In this document: positions 32,709 through 39,337 of the stretch, piece by piece
Layout: each line of letters starts with the position of its first letter
Position numbering within the stretch: the stretch's first letter is position 1
Source: a bacterium
GTDB lineage: Bacteria > UBP6 > UBA1177
NCBI GenBank assembly: GCA_017538365.1
Contig: JAFYIZ010000016.1
Coordinates: forward strand, 1 to 39,337
DNA: 39,337 bases
Reading direction: 5' to 3'
Program-made: the position numbers and the translations under genes
Notes under the pieces: generated by a model
The model's input: the letters and a program-made list of their open reading frames with translations, nothing else
Told to the model about the DNA's origin: nothing
The model's database searches: none

Positions 32709-34014
32709 CGATTTTCTCGCCGCGCATTGTATTTTCAAGTATTTCGACAACTTTGACAGGAATGATCTTCCCTTTGTCAGCCGCAGTTGAGCCTGCAATG
32801 TGAACGATCAGATTGTGTTCGCTTCTACCCATGAAAGTGTCGCCTTTCGGGCTTGCCGATTCGACCAGAACATTGACAGTTCTGCCCAAATAACGACCGC
32901 GGACATCTTTCAATCTTCTCTTTTCGAGATCCAAAAGCTCGTTGAGGCGCGCGAATTTTTCCTCTTCGGGAACATTGTCAGCCATTTTTTCTGCTTTTGT
33001 AAAGGGTCTCGGAGAGTAGTTGAAAGCAAAAATCGAGTCGTAACCGACAAGATCGACAAGTTTCATCGTATCTTCAAATTCTTCGCGCGTTTCTCCCGGG
33101 AAACCGACGATAAAATCGCTACTCAAAGCAATGTCGGGGCAATATTTTCTCGCGAGTTCCATCTTTTCAATGTAGTTTTCAACGGTGTAGCGCCTGTTCA
33201 TCAGCTTCAGAATACGATTGTTGCCTGACTGAGCCGGAAGATGAAGATAAGGCATAAGATTAGGAATTTCGCCGAATGCCCGAGCCAGCTCTTCGCCGAA
33301 ATCTTTCGGATGACTCGTGATAAAACGGATCCTTTTTAAAGCCGTTTTTTCAGAAATTTCATGCAGAAGAGCAGCAAAAGTTTTGCCGGTTTCCGGGTCT
33401 TTGTAGCTGTTGACATTCTGGCCTAACAGAGTGACTTCCTGAATGCCGGAATCTACAAGTTTTTTGATCTCATCAAGAATTACGGCACTTTTTCTGCTGA
33501 TCTCACGTCCTCTCACAAAAGGAACGATGCAGTAGCTGCAGAAGTTGTTGCAGCCGTGCATGACGGTAACATATGAAGAATACGGGCTGAAAAAACTCCC
33601 CTTGGATCTTGCCGGAAAAATCTCCTCGCGCTCAAGCGAATCGGCTTTGTTCGAAACGAACGGAAAAACTCCTTTTTCAGCGACATCAGGAATCATATCT
33701 TCCGCGCCGGGACCGAAAACTCCGTCAATGTACGGAATCTTTTCGATTATTTCACCACCCAGCTGCTGAGCAACGCAGCCCATTATAAAAATTCTCGTTC
33801 CTTTCGATTTTTTCTGCGGCAGATAACGGCCGGCACAGCTGTAGAGTTTTAGAAGCGGCTTTTCGCGCACACTGCAGCTGTTTATTATGATAAGCTCTGC
33901 CTCTTCCGCATTTTCGGTATATCCCCAGCCTTTTTCGGCAAGCATGACGGCAACCCGCTCGCTGTCGTAGACATTCATCTGACAGCCGAAAGTATGAATA
34001 AAAAATTTCTTCAC
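32692..34014 (-). CDS. miaB: tRNA-2-methylthio-N6-dimethylallyladenosine synthase MiaB
   Basis: This radical SAM methylthiotransferase adds the 2-methylthio group to i6A37 of tRNA. The 440-residue protein has an N-terminal methylthiotransferase domain with three cluster cysteines (Cys11 in TFGCQMN, Cys47 in NSCSVRE, Cys80 in MGCVAQQ). The radical SAM motif CNNFCSYC (Cys155, 159, 162) and a C-terminal TRAM domain follow. The PFVRGRE and LLGQNVNSY stretches fit MiaB rather than RimO or MtaB. The GTG at 34014 is chosen because GGAGGA lies just before it and family members start K-x-x-I-x-T-x-G-C. It lies behind a terminator that follows the kelch-like lipoprotein gene. Confidence 0.95.
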   Translation of the reverse strand: MKKFFIHTFGCQMNVYDSERVAVMLAEKGWGYTENAEEAELIIINSCSVREKPLLKLYSCAGRYLPQKKSKGTRIFIMGCVAQQLGGEIIEKIPYIDGVFGPGAEDMIPDVAEKGVFPFVSNKADSLEREEIFPARSKGSFFSPYSSYVTVMHGCNNFCSYCIVPFVRGREISRKSAVILDEIKKLVDSGIQEVTLLGQNVNSYKDPETGKTFAALLHEISEKTALKRIRFITSHPKDFGEELARAFGEIPNLMPYLHLPAQSGNNRILKLMNRRYTVENYIEKMELARKYCPDIALSSDFIVGFPGETREEFEDTMKLVDLVGYDSIFAFNYSPRPFTKAEKMADNVPEEEKFARLNELLDLEKRRLKDVRGRYLGRTVNVLVESASPKGDTFMGRSEHNLIVHIAGSTAADKGKIIPVKVVEILENTMRGEKIVSQQG

Positions 34015-34030
34015 GACTCCTCCAAAAAGC

Positions 34031-34059
34031 AAAAAAAAACGGGGGAAAACCCCCGTTTT
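34031..34059 (-). terminator. strong hairpin terminator between the kelch-like lipoprotein gene and miaB
   Basis: CGGGGG (34040-34045) and CCCCCG (34050-34055) form a 6-bp GC stem, extended by AAAA/TTTT, with a 4-base loop. On the minus strand it is followed by a run of T. It ends the lipoprotein transcript, or attenuates it before miaB, which starts about 17 bases further on. Confidence 0.88.
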
Positions 34060-34079
34060 AAATTAAATCGGACAAGCGG

Positions 34080-35804
34080 CTACGGAACCGCGTAGCTGCC
34101 TACCTGATAAACATATTGTCCGCCAAGCATGAAAACCTGACCGAGAGCATCAACTGCAACAGGACCATCCAGAATGATTGCATCACTTTCCGGATCATTG
34201 TTTCCTTCCATCAAGCTGTCTTTAACAGAAGATGAGAAAACTTCTATACCGAGGTCGGAATCTTTAACCCTCTTGACCTGAAGAACGAAAACAACCTGAT
34301 CTGTAGCATTTCTCTTTATTCTGTCGATTTCCTGCGTACCACAGTTTACAGCGACATATTTAATAACATTCTTTTCTTCAGAACCAAGAAGAGCTGCAGA
34401 AGGTCTTGCACATTCGTTAGCGGTTCCGTTTTTATCGTAGACAAGTGTATTCTCGCCTTTTTCGCTGAAAACCAAAAGGCTCGGGTTTGAAACCCATGTT
34501 TCAGCGTCGCCTTCGCCGTTACGAAGGTATCCGCCGAGAACTGCAACAACTGTTTCAGTTTCTTCTTTGTCATCCATAAGAACGCCGACTGCCGCAGGAG
34601 AAATAAGACCTTTTGTCTTCAACTCAGCATCGTCACCGCCGTTTCTGTCAGCAACAGCCATCGGTGTAGATACGCCCTGAGTTACAAGCTCTGCAAAATT
34701 TTCACCGAGAACCGGAGTCTCTTTTCCTTCTTTTGCATCTGTTGATCCGCCGATTACCAAAATTCTCGGGGTGACGGTTTTAACGCCGTTTTCATCAACA
34801 TTGACTATTGAAACATCAGCAATTGCGTGATTGCAGCGACCTTGTTTCAGTGTTGCAAAAGTCTCGGAAACAACAGAACCTGTTTTCGCCGAAATTCTAT
34901 AAACGCCAGCTTCACCTTTATTAGAACAACCACCGACGATATAAACATCACCGTCAATCGTGATTGCTTTAGCCTTTGTCATCTCAGGAGCACCGAGAGC
35001 AAACAAATCATACTTGTTATTTTTCGGATCATAAATCCAAACTGAAGCGTTCAACTGATCTTCTTCAGTCATACCGAGACCGACAACGATTTTTCCGGTT
35101 TCCGTTCCGTCGTCAAGAAGTGCTGCAATATGATCATAAAGTGTTACTGGAAGATCTTTCACTTCATTTTTAGAAATGGACTGCATGTCAAAAACAACTG
35201 CTTTTTTAGAAACTTCTTCTTCTTCAAGATCAAAACCGCCGGCCATATAGATGCTGCCGTCTTTGAGGGCAACAGCCGCCGCACCTTTAGAACCGCCTTC
35301 ACCGAAATATGACTTGAGCGAAGTCTTGCCGGCATCTCCTCTGTCAGCAACAACTCTTGCAAAATCACCGACCGGTGCAAGGAAAATATCTACATCATAA
35401 TTGTTTTTATCATCATAATAAACACCGTCGATACCACCGGTGAGTTTCAACTTTTCGTTTGAATTCGTAACTTCGACAAAGAAACGGTAGTAAGCACCTT
35501 TTTTAAGAGATCTGATGAACTCTTCCTTTCCGCCTTTGTTGTCGGTAACTTTTATGAGTTTACGGTCTGCATAAACATAATCATCGGCAATATTGGATTT
35601 GGAATAAATTGAAAGCATAACCTGATCGCTTTCATTTATACAGTAGGTATAGTCAGAATTGGGATCATCTAAATCATTACAAACACTTTCGTAATCGATC
35701 GGGAGTTTAAGCGTGATTTTGAAATCACCGGTATTGCCCGAATCGCAAGATATGAGCATAAAGGCTAAAATGAAAGCCAAAGAGAGAAAAAACAATCTTT
35801 TCAT
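34080..35804 (-). CDS. kelch/beta-propeller-like lipoprotein
   Basis: The 574-residue protein (ATG at 35804 after GGAGGA) has a lipoprotein signal peptide with lipobox LISC (Cys20), and Asp at the residue after Cys. An N-terminal beta-rich part (about 25-135) precedes a series of kelch-like blades, each with a GG turn after a beta strand: IYMAGG, IVVGLG, VYIVGG, ILVIGG, VAVLGG and VFMLGG at roughly regular spacing. This suggests a six-bladed propeller, often used for sugar or protein binding; no catalytic residues are evident. It follows the small membrane protein gene by 20 bases in the same direction and probably shares its transcript. Confidence 0.82.
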   Translation of the reverse strand: MKRLFFLSLAFILAFMLISCDSGNTGDFKITLKLPIDYESVCNDLDDPNSDYTYCINESDQVMLSIYSKSNIADDYVYADRKLIKVTDNKGGKEEFIRSLKKGAYYRFFVEVTNSNEKLKLTGGIDGVYYDDKNNYDVDIFLAPVGDFARVVADRGDAGKTSLKSYFGEGGSKGAAAVALKDGSIYMAGGFDLEEEEVSKKAVVFDMQSISKNEVKDLPVTLYDHIAALLDDGTETGKIVVGLGMTEEDQLNASVWIYDPKNNKYDLFALGAPEMTKAKAITIDGDVYIVGGCSNKGEAGVYRISAKTGSVVSETFATLKQGRCNHAIADVSIVNVDENGVKTVTPRILVIGGSTDAKEGKETPVLGENFAELVTQGVSTPMAVADRNGGDDAELKTKGLISPAAVGVLMDDKEETETVVAVLGGYLRNGEGDAETWVSNPSLLVFSEKGENTLVYDKNGTANECARPSAALLGSEEKNVIKYVAVNCGTQEIDRIKRNATDQVVFVLQVKRVKDSDLGIEVFSSSVKDSLMEGNNDPESDAIILDGPVAVDALGQVFMLGGQYVYQVGSYAVP

Positions 35805-35824
35805 AAAATCCTCCAACCGATTTA

Positions 35825-36208
35825 TTACTTTGCGTTATCCCATTCAACAGTTTTGCCGTTAGGCTCAGAGGTTCTTGTTCCGTAGTAAACACCTACTGCT
35901 GCGCCTGCAATAACGACAATCGCTACCGTAGCGATGAACCAGGTCTGTTTGTAGATAGGAGTAGACTGGGTCTCAGCCATTGATTCCTCTTTGTCATCAT
36001 TGGCGTTGTCATTGACGTTGCCTTCGAAATAGAAGTTGTCACCGACTTTGAGGTTGACACCTGACTGTTGTTCCTGAGCAGCCGGCTGAGCTTCCTGAGC
36101 CTCCTGAGCTTCCTGAACTTCCTGCTCATCTTCCGCTTCTTGAGAATAAGCCGGAGAAACCAAACTTACGATCAAAACCATAACAAGCAATTTTGAAAAA
36201 AACTTCAT
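35825..36208 (-). CDS. small secreted/membrane protein with Gln-Glu-Ala repeats and C-terminal membrane segment
   Basis: The 127-residue protein is not recognised. It starts with a Sec signal peptide ending near SPAYSQEA, followed by a QEA-type repeat (VQEAQEAQEAQ), an Asn/Asp-rich middle, and a hydrophobic segment (about 90-110) that would anchor the C-terminus in the inner membrane. Thus most of the mature protein would lie in the periplasm. It is the first gene of a unit with the kelch-like lipoprotein, so the two may work together. The ribosome binding site is weak (AGGG at some distance). Confidence 0.72.
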   Translation of the reverse strand: MKFFSKLLVMVLIVSLVSPAYSQEAEDEQEVQEAQEAQEAQPAAQEQQSGVNLKVGDNFYFEGNVNDNANDDKEESMAETQSTPIYKQTWFIATVAIVVIAGAAVGVYYGTRTSEPNGKTVEWDNAK

Positions 36209-36262
36209 GTCGCTAACCCTATAAAAAATTGTCCAAATTACACCTAAAACAATCAGCGGCGG

Positions 36263-36291
36263 TGTTTACCAAATTTTGCGCCGTCAGTCAA
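36263..36291 (-). promoter_or_regulatory. putative promoter of the small membrane protein and kelch-like lipoprotein genes
   Basis: On the minus strand a TTGACT -35 (36286-36291) and a TAAACA -10 (36263-36268) are 17 bp apart, followed by CCGCCG. The -10 is a weak match. The spacer holds GGCGCAAAATTTGG, a word related to the repeats near 15484-15549. Confidence 0.4.
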
Positions 36292-36343
36292 ACTTTTTTT
36301 GCAATTAAAAAATTTGCACGTCAAAACATATTTTTCTGAGCAA

Positions 36344-36709
36344 TTATTCATCTTCAAAAACAAGAATTTTTTTAATATTTTCAACAACTTTAGTTTTAAC
36401 ATCAAAACCGGAGCGAAATTCTTTTTTCATATAAAGCGCGGCAAAATCGACGTTGTTTCCGCTGCCGGAATCCGTTTTCGTTGAAAAAATTGCAGGAACT
36501 TTTTCCGCAATCCGATTATGCCGGCTGCGGATATCATCCTCCGAAAAATTTTCTCCGGGCAAAGTGTTGAAAGAAAAAACGGCACCGTTTGACGACGAAA
36601 CAGAAGTGTTGATTTTAAAAGCCGCTCCCGAAGGAACGAGTTCCGTATGTATGCTGAATTTCAGACCTGAGGCTGATACTTCTGAATCAAAACAAGGAAA
36701 ATCCGACAT
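36344..36709 (-). CDS. unknown 121-residue protein coupled to rpoZ
   Basis: The family is not recognised. The protein is soluble, Ser/Asn/Val-rich in its first half and more helical with Lys/Glu at the end (VKTKVVENIKKIL). It has no signal peptide and no clear motif. Its ATG overlaps the rpoZ stop codon (TAATG), so it is translated by coupling and must lie on the rpoZ transcript. Nothing in the sequence reveals a function; a link to RNA polymerase is only suggested by position. Confidence 0.65.
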   Translation of the reverse strand: MSDFPCFDSEVSASGLKFSIHTELVPSGAAFKINTSVSSSNGAVFSFNTLPGENFSEDDIRSRHNRIAEKVPAIFSTKTDSGSGNNVDFAALYMKKEFRSGFDVKTKVVENIKKILVFEDE

Positions 36710-36975
36710 TAGTCTTCATCTTGACTGCGGATGTATCTTGAAATTTTGCGGCGGCGGTGAAAATGTTTCTTCTGCTTGTTAGCCGCATAACCGAGTTCTA
36801 TTTTGCCCGCGCTGACTTCACGCAGTGCGATGATCGGCGGTTTATTGCCTTTTGTGTTGGCAATAAGCGGCTCGGCACCGTCAAGAAGCTGACGCGTTCT
36901 TTTTGCCGCAAGAATTATAAGTTCCATTCTGTTCGGAACTTTTTCGAGACAATCTTCAACTGTTACTCTTGCCAT
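36709..36975 (-). CDS. rpoZ: DNA-directed RNA polymerase omega subunit
   Basis: The 88-residue protein (ATG at 36975 after AAGGAG) matches omega: [20 protein letters not shown], the AAKRTRQLL helix, the [15 protein letters not shown] stretch (all within residues 1-65). It then ends in a basic/acidic tail. Omega helps fold beta-prime and, in proteobacteria, forms part of a ppGpp site. It has its own promoter and precedes the coupled unknown gene. Confidence 0.93.
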   Translation of the reverse strand: MARVTVEDCLEKVPNRMELIILAAKRTRQLLDGAEPLIANTKGNKPPIIALREVSAGKIELGYAANKQKKHFHRRRKISRYIRSQDED

Positions 36976-37008
36976 GAATTTCTCCTTCAAACAAAAAAAA
37001 TCCGCGAT

Positions 37009-37036
37009 AGTATAGTAATATTTTTCTGAAAATCAA
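37009..37036 (-). promoter_or_regulatory. rpoZ: putative promoter of rpoZ
   Basis: On the minus strand a TTGATT -35 (37031-37036) and a TATACT -10 (37009-37014) are 16 bp apart, followed by ATCGCGGATTTTTTTT. The start region is nearly the same as that of purM. Confidence 0.62.
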
Positions 37037-37049
37037 TTTTTCGTGATCT

Positions 37050-38081
37050 TTAAGCGAAATAACTCTTCGGAATTTCGACTCTTTCCGCCTTGTCTGTCTT
37101 CACGATTCTGCCGACAACGTATCTGTCGGAATTTTCAAGCAGTGCCGGGACCTGCTCAGGCGGCACGATAAGCATGAAACCGGTTCCGCAGTTAAATGTC
37201 GTGAACATTTCGCGCTCGCTCAGATCAGCGCATTTTTTGAGCCATTTGAATACCGGAAGCACTTTGAAATCGCCGTCAATCAAAGCTCCGAGACCTTCGG
37301 GAATGACTCTAGGAATATTTTCGTAAAAACCGCCGCCCGTGATATGAACCATGCCGCGGATGTCGAATTTTTTGATGAGGTCGAGAACTTCCCTGACGTA
37401 AATTCTCGTCGGTTTCAAAAACTCTTCAGCGACCGTGCAGCCGAGTTCTTCGATTCTGTCGTTTATCTTGAGTCCCATTTTTTCAAGAACGATTTTTCTG
37501 ACGAGCGAATATCCGTTCGAGTGAACGCCCGTTGACGGGATTCCGACAATCACATCGCCTTCTTTTATTTTTGAGCCGTCAATTATCCTGCTTTTGTCAA
37601 CTACACCGACGTTGAAACCTGCAAGGTCGTATTCGCCTTCCGCGTAAAATCCCGGCATTTCGGCAGTTTCGCCGCCGACAAGAGCGCATCCCGCCTGACG
37701 GCAGCCTTCAGCGATACCGGTAACGACTTCCGCGCCGACTTCGCTTCTCAGTTTTCCCGTTGCGAAATAGTCAAGGAAAAAGAGCGGTTCCGCGCCGCCG
37801 ACAATGACATCGTTTACGCACATCGCAACCAGATCAATGCCGATCGTGTCGTGTTTGTCGGCAAGAAAAGCGAACTTGAGTTTCGTTCCGACGCCGTCGG
37901 TTCCGCTGACTAAAACGGGTTCCCTGATTCCTTCGGGAATCGAAACAAGTGACGAAAACCCGCCGATAGCTGCAAGAACTTCGGGACGCATGGTTTTTTT
38001 GACGATAGGTTTGATCTTGTCGACCATCGCCGCACCTTCGGCAATATCGACACCGGCATTTTTGTAATTGATTTCGGACAT
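37050..38081 (-). CDS. purM: phosphoribosylformylglycinamidine cyclo-ligase (AIR synthetase)
   Basis: PurM closes the imidazole ring in purine synthesis, making AIR from FGAM with ATP. The 343-residue protein has family motifs YKNAGVDI at the N-terminus, VSGTDGVGTK, GIDLVAMCVND, GGETAEMPG, GIPSTGVHSNGYSLVR, and HITGGG toward the end, and is of usual length. The ATG at 38081 has GGAG upstream; the longer frame would begin within the promoter. No other pur gene is adjacent. Confidence 0.97.
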   Translation of the reverse strand: MSEINYKNAGVDIAEGAAMVDKIKPIVKKTMRPEVLAAIGGFSSLVSIPEGIREPVLVSGTDGVGTKLKFAFLADKHDTIGIDLVAMCVNDVIVGGAEPLFFLDYFATGKLRSEVGAEVVTGIAEGCRQAGCALVGGETAEMPGFYAEGEYDLAGFNVGVVDKSRIIDGSKIKEGDVIVGIPSTGVHSNGYSLVRKIVLEKMGLKINDRIEELGCTVAEEFLKPTRIYVREVLDLIKKFDIRGMVHITGGGFYENIPRVIPEGLGALIDGDFKVLPVFKWLKKCADLSEREMFTTFNCGTGFMLIVPPEQVPALLENSDRYVVGRIVKTDKAERVEIPKSYFA

Positions 38082-38109
38082 CTCTTTCTCCAAATAAAAA
38101 ATCCGCGAA

Positions 38110-38137
38110 AATATAGTCAAGCGGTACGTTTTTGCAA
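38110..38137 (-). promoter_or_regulatory. purM: putative promoter of purM
   Basis: On the minus strand a TTGCAA -35 (38132-38137) and a TATATT -10 (38110-38115) are 16 bp apart, followed by TTCGCGGATTTTTT. No PurR-type or purine riboswitch-like structure was recognised in the short leader. Confidence 0.55.
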
Positions 38138-38188
38138 ACTTTATGATGCAATATCTGGCAAGAGCGCAAAATCTTTAAATCTGAAGGG

Positions 38189-39337
38189 TCAGAATGTTTC
38201 GTAGGAATAAGCCCTGACTTCCTTTCTATCCCTCTCGTCATTCGAATAATCTTTTACAGCGGATACCGGATAGCCGTCTTCATCGTATTCTATTTCCATA
38301 TTGTACCGTTGCGCACCTGTACCATACTTCTCGGACACAAGGTTGCCCTTTTCGTCATATTTTAAAACAGTTGTTCCCCATCTTAACCATGTTTTGTATT
38401 TCATGTCAGTGTCGCCGCGGTATTCGTAAATATGGCTGTTATCAGCAACGACTCTGTCAAGCGAATCATACTCAGTGTATTGAACTGACATGGATTCCAC
38501 GTCCGGATTTTCTTCATCCCAGCTGCTTGCTGAGCGTATTTCGATGAGCCTGTCCTTATCGTCGTAAACATAGATCTCTATCCTCTTTTTAGAAGTAGTT
38601 TCCGGAGCAGTTTCATCCTCATAATCTCTTTGAATCGTATATGCCCTTGTTTCTTTCAGCTTTCCGGTCGCAGTATATTTGTAATAAGTGACATCCACCT
38701 GTTTCTTCCACTCAGATGTATAGATTTCGACCCATACCTGAACAGGATCATCATATTCCTTGCTTTTTTTGGTTACACGCCCGATACCGTCGTGTTCGTA
38801 GGTATAGGAATAGGATTTGCACTTTTCTTCCTCATTGCAGACAGTTTCATGCTTGATTTCGCTGCTGTTATAGTAGAAAGTCCTTGTTGTCCTCTCATAC
38901 ACCCCGGAATAATCGATCTTATTGTATCCGGTCTCGCGCCCTTTCTCGTCATAGATTCTTTCCACGGCTATGGGAGGATAATAATAACAGGCGTTCGTGT
39001 TGTCATCATCGTCGAGAGTTTCGACTCTCCGCTTCAGAGAGCCGTCGGGATAGTATTCCCATTCGTCGTCAATAGTCACCGAATATCTTTCATCCGGACT
39101 TGTCGTTATCCTGACCGGGCGCATTTCTTCATCATAGAAATATTCCTTCTCATGTTCCCGCTTGCGCCAAGCCCATGAAGCACCACTGCAAACCATGTAG
39201 TATTCGTAAAAATCGTGATGGCTTTTAACCAGAAATCCGTCTGAATAGTCATATTTTATCGTCTTTTTCGTCGTCATATCGATAGATGCGACCCATGCGG
39301 GAACATAACCGTAATAGTAAACTGCGGCATCATTGCC
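38189..39337 (-). CDS. YD-repeat (RHS-like) protein, 5' end outside window
   Basis: The frame stays open past the ATG at 39277 to the window edge (the extra codons read in frame as ...VYYYGYVPAW...), so the gene continues beyond and 382 codons are visible. The sequence is made of beta-strand repeats of the YD type (YDEKGRETGY, YDDKDRLIEI, YDSLDRVVAD, YDEKGNLVSE, YDEDGYPVSA), each about 20-45 residues apart. It is rich in Tyr, Asp and Arg. Such repeats occur in RHS and teneurin-like shells and in secreted surface proteins. No toxin domain follows; the protein ends soon after the last repeat. A signal peptide, if any, is outside the window. Confidence 0.82.
   Translation of the reverse strand, partial: GNDAAVYYYGYVPAWVASIDMTTKKTIKYDYSDGFLVKSHHDFYEYYMVCSGASWAWRKREHEKEYFYDEEMRPVRITTSPDERYSVTIDDEWEYYPDGSLKRRVETLDDDDNTNACYYYPPIAVERIYDEKGRETGYNKIDYSGVYERTTRTFYYNSSEIKHETVCNEEEKCKSYSYTYEHDGIGRVTKKSKEYDDPVQVWVEIYTSEWKKQVDVTYYKYTATGKLKETRAYTIQRDYEDETAPETTSKKRIEIYVYDDKDRLIEIRSASSWDEENPDVESMSVQYTEYDSLDRVVADNSHIYEYRGDTDMKYKTWLRWGTTVLKYDEKGNLVSEKYGTGAQRYNMEIEYDEDGYPVSAVKDYSNDERDRKEVRAYSYETF

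Overview
The window looks like a chromosomal segment of a Gram-negative (diderm) bacterium. It encodes many lipoproteins with a clear lipobox, a LolC/LolE-type lipoprotein-release permease, an omega subunit of RNA polymerase, and Rho-independent terminators. The mix of an FHA-DUF4388 protein, Cys-rich EGF-like/DUF1566 lipoproteins, a kelch-type lipoprotein and a YD-repeat protein resembles uncultured deltaproteobacterial or Myxococcota-like genomes. That placement is an inference from gene style, not from a marker phylogeny. No rRNA, tRNA, phage, transposase or CRISPR array was seen.

Layout. Positions 1-4833 (+) hold the 3' end of sbcC, a small membrane-anchored coiled-coil protein, an FHA-DUF4388 protein, aroE and an rsmB-type rRNA methyltransferase. 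Positions 4834-5162 hold a block of four 63-66 bp dispersed-type repeats and a promoter. Positions 5163-14004 (+) hold five consecutive paralogous lipoproteins built from EGF-like and DUF1566 modules. Positions 14059-28673 (-) hold, read from the high end: nnrE/nnrD fusion, tsaE, an EI24-domain membrane protein, a LolC/E-type permease, then grpE-dnaK-dnaJ-tcdA, then rpmE, prfA, an isocitrate dehydrogenase-type enzyme, a PreT/GltD-like flavoprotein and a DUF4143 ATPase. Positions 28807-32708 (+) hold a flippase, a large unknown membrane-anchored protein and a YkgJ-type Cys-cluster protein. Positions 32692-39337 (-) hold miaB, a kelch-like lipoprotein, a small membrane protein, an unknown protein coupled to rpoZ, rpoZ, purM and a YD-repeat protein cut by the window edge.

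Themes. Several genes serve translation and tRNA/rRNA modification (rsmB, tsaE, tcdA, miaB, prfA, rpmE), protein folding (grpE, dnaK, dnaJ) and metabolite repair (nnr). The most unusual part is the lipoprotein array. Its members share a near-identical signal peptide and acidic post-lipobox linker but shuffle EGF-like, DUF1566 and one unnamed conserved block in different orders. The first gene carries near-identical 126-bp internal repeats that could change copy number. The promoters I could recognise mostly share a 16-bp spacer and often a GC-rich discriminator. Two hairpin terminators (dnaK/dnaJ and before miaB) sit inside apparent operons and may act as attenuators. The DUF4143 ATPase gene lies between the true 3' end of the PreT-like gene and a vestigial copy of that 3' end, a sign that it was inserted.
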